Positions 1-6,249 of a stretch of 8,707 nt of DNA are shown here, piece after piece (the stretch's first letter is position 1; each line of letters begins with the position of its first letter). Both the position numbers and the translations under genes were made by a program. The notes under the pieces were generated by a model. It was not told the origin of the DNA. It made no database searches and saw only the letters and a program-made list of their open reading frames with translations. Source of the stretch: an uncultured Bacteroidales bacterium (GTDB lineage: Bacteria; Bacteroidota; Bacteroidia; Bacteroidales; UBA4417); assembly GCA_937965665.1 (NCBI GenBank), contig CALCJE010000177.1, positions 1-8,707 on the forward strand, written 5' to 3'.

Positions 1-822
1 GTACATAAGGACGCAAAAGAAGTGATCCGAAAGTTGAAATCGATATCGGGCGAAATAAATTCATCCTTGTGGAGTACCATGCAGGAGAAGGGTTTAGACC
101 CAAACATGGCTGTTGCGCTGGCTAATATTTACCAATGGTCAATCGATTTTTATGCGATCCAGAAAGGTGATTCCTTTAAGGCTATCTATGAGGAACTTTC
201 GGTGGATGGTAAACCTATCAGCATTGGCGAAATTCACTCAGCAGTTTTTATGCATTCGGGGAAATCCTATTATGCTTATCGTTTCGAACAGGGTAATATC
301 ACTGATTATTTCGATGAAAATGGTGAAAACCTTCGTAAGGAGTTCCTGAAAGCACCATTGAAATTTTCGCGCATTACGTCGAAGTTCTCGAATAGCCGGA
401 TGCATCCGATATTGCGCATCCGAAGGCCACATCATGGTATCGATTATGCTGCACCTCAAGGCACACCGGTTCATACTATCGGAAACGGAACTGTATTAAA
501 AGCTTCATATGCAGGTGGTGCTGGGAGGTTGGTAAGCATTCGTCACCGTAACGGTTACACTACTTCGTATATGCATCTTTCCGGCTTTGGCCCGGGGATT
601 CATGCAGGTTCAAGCGTTAGCCAGGGACAGGTTATCGGTTATGTTGGAAGTTCAGGATTATCCACTGGTTCACACCTCGATTTCAGGGTTTATAAAAATA
701 ATGTGGCTATCGATCCTCTCAAAGTTGAATCACCACCTGCATTACCTGTCGATAAAAAATACAGGCCTGTATTCGACTCTATCCGCATGCAGTATAACAA
801 AAACCTTCAACTTATTAAATAG
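1..822 (+). CDS. M23 family (LytM-type) metallopeptidase, 5'-truncated
   Basis: Likely a zinc endopeptidase that cuts peptidoglycan cross-links in the periplasm or cell envelope. The frame is open from base 1 with no stop, so the gene starts outside the window; the GTG at 22 is an internal valine, not a start. 273 residues are visible. Residues about 18-70 (SSLW...GLDPNMAVALANIYQW then IDFYAIQKGDSF) resemble the OapA/Csd3-like domain that precedes the catalytic domain in Gram-negative M23 enzymes. The catalytic domain has HHGID at residues 144-148 (the HxxxD zinc motif), YMHLSGFG with His192, and SHLDFRVY with His225. The second motif reads HLD where the textbook motif is HxH, so Asp227 would replace a zinc-ligand histidine. 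The C-terminus (DPLKVESPP...PVFDSI) looks natural and complete. Fold assignment is firm; activity and exact substrate are inferred. The missing N-terminus should hold the signal or membrane anchor. Confidence 0.9.
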   Translation, partial: VHKDAKEVIRKLKSISGEINSSLWSTMQEKGLDPNMAVALANIYQWSIDFYAIQKGDSFKAIYEELSVDGKPISIGEIHSAVFMHSGKSYYAYRFEQGNITDYFDENGENLRKEFLKAPLKFSRITSKFSNSRMHPILRIRRPHHGIDYAAPQGTPVHTIGNGTVLKASYAGGAGRLVSIRHRNGYTTSYMHLSGFGPGIHAGSSVSQGQVIGYVGSSGLSTGSHLDFRVYKNNVAIDPLKVESPPALPVDKKYRPVFDSIRMQYNKNLQLIK

Positions 823-1013
823 AGGTTGGCCCTGGATCTGGGTATTCTTGCTTTTGCCGTTATTCAGTGCTGCATTCCAGGTTTTACTATGGAGCATGAA
901 GATTTGATTTGCACATCATATCCGTAATTTTTTCCAACAGCTAACTACCTAAACAGAGGTAACGTAAATAGTTCTTTTGCCAAAAGGGGCAATCAGCGGC
1001 TCATATTAATTGA

Positions 1014-1021
1014 TAACTTTG
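1014..1021 (+). promoter_or_regulatory. Bacteroidota-type -7 promoter element upstream of the MFS gene
   Basis: TAACTTTG matches the Bacteroidota housekeeping -7 consensus TAnnTTTG exactly. It lies 23 bp before the MFS start codon, which would give a leader of roughly 15-20 nt. I see no convincing -33 TTTG at the usual distance; the nearest, at 976-979, is too far upstream (34 bp gap). The rest of the 823-1044 gap shows only a weak 5-bp hairpin at 977-992 (TTGCC/GGCAA) with no T-tract. An exact match to a six-position consensus in an A/T-rich gap could be chance, but the placement is right for the gene. Confidence 0.5.
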
Positions 1022-1044
1022 CACGGGATATATTAAATGCGGCT

Positions 1045-2211
1045 ATGAATGATAAAATATGGAATAAGGATTTTATATTCCTTATTATGTCGAATTTCCT
1101 GATGTTTATCACTTATTATGCGATACTTTCAGCACTTCCCATTTATTTAGTTACAAGCCTGCATGCTTCAAAATTCCAGGTGGGTGTTGTAGTGGGTGTA
1201 TATACCATTGCCTCGGTGCTGGTTCGCCCTTTTTCGGGCTTCGCTCTCGACAGGTTTGGGCGGCGCACTATATTCCTGCTTTCCCTGATTCTCTATACTT
1301 TTCTTTTTGCAGGTTACCTTGTTGCGCTTGGAATTACTTCCATTATTGTGCTAAGGTTTGTACAGGGACTCAGCTGGGGCTTTTCAACAGTTTCGGGGTC
1401 GACCATTGCAGCTGATATTGTGCCGGTTACCAAACGGGGTGAAGGGATGGGGTACTTCTCGTTCTCCACCACCCTTGGCATGTCTGTAGGTCCTGTAATC
1501 GGTTTATACCTGAGTCATAATTGGGGGTATACAGCCATGTTTGTTTCAGGAACAGTGGTGAGTTTCGCAAGCCTGGGTTTCGCTTATGCAGTGCATTTGC
1601 GGAAGCGTTTTGTGGTAGGGAAAAAAATAGTGCTGAAGCGGAATAATATGTTCGAGAAAAGCTCACTGCTTCCCTCGGCTAATGTTTTTATAACCATGAT
1701 CGCTTATGGTGCCTTACTCTCGTTTATTGCGCTCTATGGCCGCGAAATCGGGATTCGCAATTCGGGTATGTACTTCCTGATATTTTCATTTGGTATTGGC
1801 GCAGCCAGGCTTACCGCTGGCAAAGTTTTCGATCGGCATGGCCCCAGGAAACTGCTGACTTATTGTATTGCACTTTTAATTTTTGGATTCCTGTTGCTGG
1901 CAATGGCTAAAAACGAAGTGTTATTTTACATTTCGGCTATCCTGATTGGATTTGGAAATGGTGTGATCTTTCCAACTTTTCAAACCATGGTTAATAACCT
2001 GGCCGATGCCACACATCGGGGTGCTGCCAATGCCACCCTATATACGGCAGTGGACCTTGGCATGGGGTTCGGCATGTTTATGGCAGGATTAATAGCCCAG
2101 CATATCAGTATGCCGGCTATTTTCTGGCTCAGTGCTGTGGTGTGTTTTGGCGGGTTGATATTTTTCAGGACTAAGGTGTTACGAGGTTATGAGCGCAATG
2201 TTATTCATTGA
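1045..2211 (+). CDS. MFS transporter (12-TM, drug/metabolite efflux-like)
   Basis: A complete 388-residue inner-membrane carrier of the major facilitator superfamily, expected to move a small solute by proton-coupled antiport or symport. The length and the hydrophobic pattern fit 12 helices in two six-helix halves. Residues 65-74 (GFALDRFGRR) are the MFS signature motif A in the loop between helices 2 and 3, and a matching copy, GKVFDRHGPR, lies at 259-268 in the second half. RFVQGLSWG at 104-112 and GMSVGPVIG at 145-153 fit helices 4 and 5; the latter resembles motif C of antiporters. A basic loop at about 185-204 separates the halves. The ATG at 1045 is chosen because the protein starts directly before helix 1 and a -7 promoter element lies 23 bp upstream. 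There is no Shine-Dalgarno, as is normal for this phylum. Substrate is unknown; motif C favours export, but that is inference. It is transcribed alone, convergent with the lipoprotein operon. Confidence 0.9.
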   Translation: MNDKIWNKDFIFLIMSNFLMFITYYAILSALPIYLVTSLHASKFQVGVVVGVYTIASVLVRPFSGFALDRFGRRTIFLLSLILYTFLFAGYLVALGITSIIVLRFVQGLSWGFSTVSGSTIAADIVPVTKRGEGMGYFSFSTTLGMSVGPVIGLYLSHNWGYTAMFVSGTVVSFASLGFAYAVHLRKRFVVGKKIVLKRNNMFEKSSLLPSANVFITMIAYGALLSFIALYGREIGIRNSGMYFLIFSFGIGAARLTAGKVFDRHGPRKLLTYCIALLIFGFLLLAMAKNEVLFYISAILIGFGNGVIFPTFQTMVNNLADATHRGAANATLYTAVDLGMGFGMFMAGLIAQHISMPAIFWLSAVVCFGGLIFFRTKVLRGYERNVIH

Positions 2212-2359
2212 GAACACTTTTTCTGCTGTTTTTTATAGTTGACTGTGATGCATCTGTTTTTGTGATATCCCAGATTGTATTGGTTTTTGAATTATTCTAC
2301 CTCTGGTTGCACCTTATTGACTTCATGTTGAAACATTAGTCTGCTTTATGTTACCAAAC

Positions 2360-2580
2360 GACCTCATGATGTACCTAAACGACCTCATGCTGTACCTAAA
2401 TGACCATATGATGTGCCTAAATGACCTCATGCTGTACCTAAATGACCTCATGATGTAGCCAAATAACCTCATGATGTACCTAAATGACCTCATGATGTAG
2501 CTAAATGACCACATGATGTATCTAAATGACCACATGATGTGCCTGAATGACTTCATAATGCAACCAAATGACCTCATGTT
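2360..2580. repeat. 21-bp direct tandem repeat array, ten full units plus a partial
   Basis: Ten head-to-tail units of exactly 21 bp run from 2360 to 2569, followed by an 11-bp partial unit to 2580. On the + strand a typical unit begins GACCTCATGATG and ends CTAAAT. Most units differ from the consensus at zero to three positions; the last full unit (2549-2569) is the most diverged. No unit has gained or lost a base. More degenerate copies extend left: 2339-2359 matches at about 13 of 21 positions, and GACTTCATGTTG at 2319-2330 is out of phase by one base. There are no unique spacers, so it is not a CRISPR array. One minus-strand frame is open across the array (2323-2577) and would encode heptads like RSFRYIM, but most differences between units change the amino acid, so I do not call a gene. 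Function unknown. Confidence 0.93.
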
Positions 2581-2603
2581 ATATTAAGTCGGGGGGAGTG
2601 TCC

Positions 2604-2628
2604 AAAAAACTGTGTAAGTTTAACACAG
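2604..2628 (-). terminator. Possible weak second terminator of the minus-strand operon
   Basis: Read on the minus strand, CTGTGT and ACACAG (+ strand positions 2623-2628 and 2610-2615) form a 6-bp stem with a 7-nt loop, followed directly by six T (2609-2604). This has the layout of an intrinsic terminator about 40 bp past the strong one. The stem is short and only half G/C, so it could be fortuitous or part of a decayed insertion-sequence end. Confidence 0.3.
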
Positions 2629-2667
2629 AGATCTCATAGTGTGATCCGTTAGTTGGTAAAAGAATTC

Positions 2668-2699
2668 AAAAAAAGAGGCTGCCTGTTAGGGCAGCCTCT
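2668..2699 (-). terminator. Rho-independent terminator of the SusC/D lipoprotein operon
   Basis: On the minus strand, AGAGGCTGCC pairs perfectly with GGCAGCCTCT (arms 2690-2699 and 2674-2683 on the + strand) across a 6-nt loop, giving a 10-bp G/C-rich stem followed by a T-tract (2673-2668). It begins 28 bp after the stop codon of the FN3-like lipoprotein gene. There is no T-tract on the other side, so it is directional and does not serve the convergent MFS gene. Confidence 0.92.
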
Positions 2700-2727
2700 C
2701 TTGTTGAAATGGAATAACTTGCAATAA

Positions 2728-3726
2728 TTATTCCGGGAGTTTTCTGGTATAAGTATGAACACCAGATTCCTGGACAATACCGTTTTTCCATAAAGTATAA
2801 TCACCTTGTATAGTACCTGTTGCTGGATCAACTGTACCGGATTCAACTATTATCCAACCTGCGTCAGCCGTAAAGCTTGAAATTGTGTAGGTGTTTTTAG
2901 TTAAATTCACAGTAAAGGTAGCAGTCCAGCCACTATTCCAATAATTCTTAGTTACAATTGTGTTTGGTGCACCCTTTGTAAATTCTATGTCATAAGAGTA
3001 ATCTTCAGCTGGTTCATCACAAGTGTATTTACCAACGAAAGGAGCTACATCAGGTCCGGTTGTAAACGTACGTACCAGGCTTGTTGTGCTGGCGCCATGA
3101 GGATCAACAGCAGTAACTTTCCAGTAGTATTTTGTTAATCCCAATAAGGTTGAAGGAACAAAACTTGTCGTAGTAAGCCCGGTTGCTACAAGGCCCATAG
3201 TGGTTTCGGATGTTCCGATAAAAACATCATATTTGAGTGCTCCATTATCTTCAGCATCGTTTGCGGTCCATTTTAATGTACCAACCACGCTAAAATTAAC
3301 AGCTCCGTCAGCTGGGGCAGTTAAAGCGGGAACATCAGGTGCAGAATTTACGAAGAAATACCATGGATCACGCGCCGGCCCGGTAATATTTGAGGAAACT
3401 ATGCCATTGGCATCCTTGGTTTCTACATACCAGGTAACTTCTCCCCCTTTAGGAATTGTAACCGTAAGGGTGTTTCCAGTTACTCCGGCTTTGTATAATT
3501 CGTCATTCAGATATACATCCCAGTTAGTTGTGGTAGTACCTTCCCATTTTAAAGTATAGCTGGTGCCATTCAATGGAACAACAGCTCCGACAGCCGGTGT
3601 TGGATTGGCTGGAACAGCCGCCTTGTAAACAACCGGAGTTGGCGATTCGTCTTTTGTACAACTCTGCATAGTAAACATACCGGCTAATCCGAGTATGAGA
3701 ACTATTATTAAATATTTGTTTTTCAT
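2728..3726 (-). CDS. Lipoprotein with two fibronectin-III-like modules, SusC/D-associated
   Basis: A 332-residue lipoprotein, probably exposed on the outer surface and helping the SusC/D pair bind its ligand. The signal peptide is at residues 1-22 (KNK, then a hydrophobic run) with lipobox MQSC and acylated Cys23, followed by TKDES, an acidic stretch of the sort found in Bacteroidota surface-export signals. Residues about 38-127 and 130-225 are two FN3/Ig-like beta modules with parallel wording: VGAVVPLNG...TLKWEG...WDVYL and DGAVNFSVVG...TLKWTA...YDVFI. Residues about 230-329 form a separate beta-rich C-terminal domain (GKYTCDEP...YSYDIEFT ending GVHTYTRK) that I cannot assign to a named family. 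It is the last gene of the operon, 34 bp after the DUF1735-type gene and just before the terminator. It sits where SusE/SusF-type or other surface glycan-binding proteins sit, but no sugar-binding residues can be identified by eye. Binding role is inferred from context. Confidence 0.82.
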   Translation of the reverse strand: MKNKYLIIVLILGLAGMFTMQSCTKDESPTPVVYKAAVPANPTPAVGAVVPLNGTSYTLKWEGTTTTNWDVYLNDELYKAGVTGNTLTVTIPKGGEVTWYVETKDANGIVSSNITGPARDPWYFFVNSAPDVPALTAPADGAVNFSVVGTLKWTANDAEDNGALKYDVFIGTSETTMGLVATGLTTTSFVPSTLLGLTKYYWKVTAVDPHGASTTSLVRTFTTGPDVAPFVGKYTCDEPAEDYSYDIEFTKGAPNTIVTKNYWNSGWTATFTVNLTKNTYTISSFTADAGWIIVESGTVDPATGTIQGDYTLWKNGIVQESGVHTYTRKLPE

Positions 3727-3760
3727 ATTGATCGTTTTAGTTTTTAAGTTAAATATTACA

Positions 3761-4696
3761 CTATCTCACACGTGTGTGTACTTCGTACATGATACGGTCA
3801 CCTGCTGAACTGGTGTAGTAGCAGTTTAGAACAAATGTCTCTGTTTCAGGGTTGTAATAATTAATTTCATTTGGATTTGCAGGAGGGGCAGGAGGAGTTT
3901 TTGAATCGCCTTTCCATGAAGTGAACATACCACCAACCGTTGCACCATTTGCATCAACCGGAGTAGCGATAACTTTATAACAGGTTACACCACCAACAAC
4001 CATGGTTTCAGCGGTTACTTCGATAACGATATCGTAAGCGGAATAATTACCAAAGCCATTTTTCTTCACGGTTTTGCAGTCAACAGTGTTGAAATCTTCA
4101 ACAGCTACAATGGGTTCTGTCGGGTTGCCGGGGCGGATACGATATCCCACTGTGTTGTATTTAGCAGCATATGGATTATTGATAGGTAAAGCCATGATAT
4201 ATGATTTCATATTGCTTGGAATCATAACTTCCGGATCACTAACAGATTTGATAGTGATAGCTGTCATAAAGTTATCGCAGGCATTCAGCAAATCAGCGCC
4301 CCATACTGTACCTTTTATCATTGCAGTTCTTGTTCCGGCAGCAATAGTAACAGTGGGAGTCATAACTTTAATTGAGGAGTAAGGGTAAACCTTATATTTT
4401 TTACCAGTACGTGCATTGTAAGCCAGAACGGCAGCTGAATCAAGAGCAACGGTAACAGTTACATCTTTAGTAGGTAATTGGTCGGTTGCAATGTTCAACA
4501 TATACTCAAAGCTAATAGTATCAGTTGTTGGTTCCAGACTGAGGGACTGTAGAGTTGGTTTAAGTACAGTTATATACATCTTTCCTGCAACTTCATCTGG
4601 CCAGTAATCGGCAGTGTCTTTAAGGCAGGAATTAAGTAAGAATAATCCTGTCACAAGAGTGAAGATTACAATTATTCTGTTTTTCATATTTTTCAT
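3761..4696 (-). CDS. DUF1735-type (BT_3987-like) surface lipoprotein
   Basis: A 311-residue lipoprotein typical of those encoded next to SusC/D pairs, thought to bind ligand at the cell surface. The signal peptide has a hydrophobic core at residues 8-21 and lipobox LNSC with acylated Cys24. Residues about 38-175 resemble the DUF1735 beta-sandwich: a conserved-looking run VTVTVALDSAAVLAYNARTG at 79-98, then KYKVYPYSSIKV, an IAAGTRTA turn, and a YIMALPINNPY exit. Residues about 176-311 are a second, beta-rich domain with a proline-rich loop (TPPAPPANPN, 267-276) and the end YEVHTRVR. Start is uncertain: ATG at 4696 gives MKNMKNRI and ATG at 4687 gives MKNRI; the latter resembles the MKNKYL start of the next gene, and there is no Shine-Dalgarno to decide. 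It lies 22 bp after the SusD-like gene and 34 bp before the FN3-like lipoprotein gene. Family call is from sequence pattern; ligand unknown. Confidence 0.83.
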   Translation of the reverse strand: MKNMKNRIIVIFTLVTGLFLLNSCLKDTADYWPDEVAGKMYITVLKPTLQSLSLEPTTDTISFEYMLNIATDQLPTKDVTVTVALDSAAVLAYNARTGKKYKVYPYSSIKVMTPTVTIAAGTRTAMIKGTVWGADLLNACDNFMTAITIKSVSDPEVMIPSNMKSYIMALPINNPYAAKYNTVGYRIRPGNPTEPIVAVEDFNTVDCKTVKKNGFGNYSAYDIVIEVTAETMVVGGVTCYKVIATPVDANGATVGGMFTSWKGDSKTPPAPPANPNEINYYNPETETFVLNCYYTSSAGDRIMYEVHTRVR

Positions 4697-4718
4697 ATTT
4701 AAGTGTGTTTAAATTAAG

Positions 4719-6230
4719 TTATCGTTTCTGCCAGAAAATCTTAGAAGTAAACGCATCAATTGTACCAACGGCCAATACATTTTCGTTGTTCACGTTAAGT
4801 TCATCCTGAGGATAAAGCAGGCGAACAGGAGGATAATCTTTGGCCCTTGCAGGATCTTGGCTGAAAATGATGCCAGTCGGGAATCCTGACCTTCTGTAAT
4901 CGGTCCAGATTTCAACTGGAGCTATGCTGTTGAGGGCGAGATATTTCTGGGTAAGAATCAACTCAATTTTATCAGGAGCAGCATCGAAATTAGCTTTTGA
5001 ACTGAACTGACTTACATAAGCAGCAGCTGCAGCAGCTGAAATTCCCATATAAGCGCATGAACGGGCAACGGCACGTTCGTAAAGCGCTTTTGCATCGCCA
5101 CCGGCAATCCAGCCTCTTTGTGCAGCTTCAGCCTGAAGGAATAAGCTTTCGAAATCGGTAAGGATCGGAGCTGGTTTGGTAGGTGTACCAATCATAGTAC
5201 CTGCATCGTCTTTAATATAACCCAGCTGTGAAGTCTGGTTTTGCGGTAATAACTGATCCTGGCCTAAACCAAACTGGTTACCTGCATAGTTGTTGGCTGA
5301 GTAAGGTTTGAAGAATTTGCCCAAACGTGGGTCGGAGGTAGCTTTTAAGAGATCAACAGCAAATTTACCTGCGAAGTAATAAGTAATACCGTCGCTCTGT
5401 GAAGTACCTGCATTGTTATAAAATGTTTCGTAGAAAGGATTCATTTTTCCTGAAGAAACAATATAAGGAGGATTGTTGAGCGCGCTTTCGCCGGCCCCGA
5501 GGTATCCGATAGCTGCAGTGGTAGCAAGTTTGCTGCTGATATATGCTGCCCTGTCGGTCATATAAGCCTGGTGAACCAGGATACGGAGTTTGAGGGTATT
5601 GGCGAATTTTGCCCATTTTACCATATCACCGGCGAAAATAATATCGCTTGCCGAAGTAGGTACGCTTACAAGGCCGGTAGCTGAAGTGATATCGTTGATT
5701 GCTGCATCCAGCTGAACTACGAGATCTTCATAAATTGCCTGTTGTTTGTCGTATTTAGGTTTCAGGTTTCCTTCGTTAGTTTTGAAAGCTTCGGTGTAAG
5801 GAACATCTCCCCAGCAGTCAACCAGATTCTGAAAGATATATGCTTTCATAATTTTGGCAATTGCTTTGAAATATACATCCTTGGCTGCAGTTGATTGTTT
5901 TTCAATAACATCCAGGTTTTTACCTGCAATGTAGAATTCAATAAACGCGTTCTGGTAGCTTGAGTTCACCAGTTTATACTGTGTAAGAACCTGTGGTTGT
6001 GAATAACCAGCGCTGATTGACCAAAGGCCATGCCAGAGGTACACAAATTCAAAACGCCTTGGGTTATTCATAGTAGCGGCAACTTGATTTAATGCAGCTG
6101 GTAATACCAGTGCAGGATCAACTACGGAAGCTTTATTTGGATTTTTTTCGTTCAGGTTGAGGAAGTCCCCGCTGCATGAACTCATAAATACCAATAGTCC
6201 GGCAATTATTATCAGAATGTTTTTCTTCAT
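4719..6230 (-). CDS. SusD-like (SusD/RagB, SusD-like_2 type) nutrient-binding outer-membrane lipoprotein
   Basis: A complete 503-residue surface lipoprotein that acts as the lid of the SusC transporter, capturing ligand and closing over the barrel. I start it at the ATG at 6230 (MKKNILIIIAG), not the GTG one codon upstream at 6233, because the lysine-rich start then fits a lipoprotein signal. The lipobox FMSSC gives acylated Cys19, followed by SGDFLNLN and the NPNKAS segment typical of the SusD-like_2 group. Other family marks are AYIFQNLVDCWGDVPYTEAF (130-149), WAKFANTLKLRILV (206-219), LQAEAAQRGWIAGGDAKALY (365-384) and the C-terminal TQKYLALN...EIWTDYRRSGFP (427-451). The helical TPR-like segments and the length are normal for the family. 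A run of six alanines lies near residues 399-404. It is 19 bp after the SusC gene, the canonical pairing. This subgroup covers transporters of both glycans and other nutrients, so substrate cannot be stated. Confidence 0.95.
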   Translation of the reverse strand: MKKNILIIIAGLLVFMSSCSGDFLNLNEKNPNKASVVDPALVLPAALNQVAATMNNPRRFEFVYLWHGLWSISAGYSQPQVLTQYKLVNSSYQNAFIEFYIAGKNLDVIEKQSTAAKDVYFKAIAKIMKAYIFQNLVDCWGDVPYTEAFKTNEGNLKPKYDKQQAIYEDLVVQLDAAINDITSATGLVSVPTSASDIIFAGDMVKWAKFANTLKLRILVHQAYMTDRAAYISSKLATTAAIGYLGAGESALNNPPYIVSSGKMNPFYETFYNNAGTSQSDGITYYFAGKFAVDLLKATSDPRLGKFFKPYSANNYAGNQFGLGQDQLLPQNQTSQLGYIKDDAGTMIGTPTKPAPILTDFESLFLQAEAAQRGWIAGGDAKALYERAVARSCAYMGISAAAAAAYVSQFSSKANFDAAPDKIELILTQKYLALNSIAPVEIWTDYRRSGFPTGIIFSQDPARAKDYPPVRLLYPQDELNVNNENVLAVGTIDAFTSKIFWQKR

Positions 6231-6249
6231 CACTTTATAAATTTAAATG

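Larger units (their letters stand above)
2212..2727. other. Convergent intergenic region, 516 bp
   Basis: This gap separates the MFS gene (+) from the last lipoprotein gene (-). From 2212 to about 2317 it is T-rich with no hairpin-plus-T-tract that I could accept as a terminator for the MFS gene, and no coding signal. From about 2318 degenerate copies of the 21-bp repeat begin, followed by the regular array at 2360-2580. Then come a G6 run at 2591-2596, a small hairpin at 2610-2628, and the strong minus-strand terminator at 2668-2699. I see no RNA gene. Confidence 0.7.

Noticed and set aside
22..24. GTG as the start codon of the M23 gene.
   Set aside because: The frame is open to base 1 and the protein would begin in the middle of a conserved N-terminal domain without a signal peptide, so the gene is cut by the edge.
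587..907. A 106-codon + frame overlapping the end of the M23 gene and ending in a hydrophobic stretch (WVFLLLPLFSAAF).
   Set aside because: Most of it lies out of frame inside the well-supported M23 gene, whose own C-terminus looks natural. The hydrophobic tail sits in A/T-rich intergenic sequence and has no start of its own near it.
2360..2580. CRISPR array.
   Set aside because: Units are contiguous at 21 bp with no unique spacers between them and no cas genes are in view.
3200..3559. A 119-codon + frame antisense to the FN3-type lipoprotein gene.
   Set aside because: It is a shadow of the beta-rich gene on the other strand, with no domain, signal or start context. The same applies to the other antisense frames in the SusC, SusD and DUF1735 genes.
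5015..5040. GCA/GCT-rich, nearly self-complementary stretch as a regulatory palindrome or hairpin.
   Set aside because: It is explained by a run of alanine codons inside the SusD-like gene.
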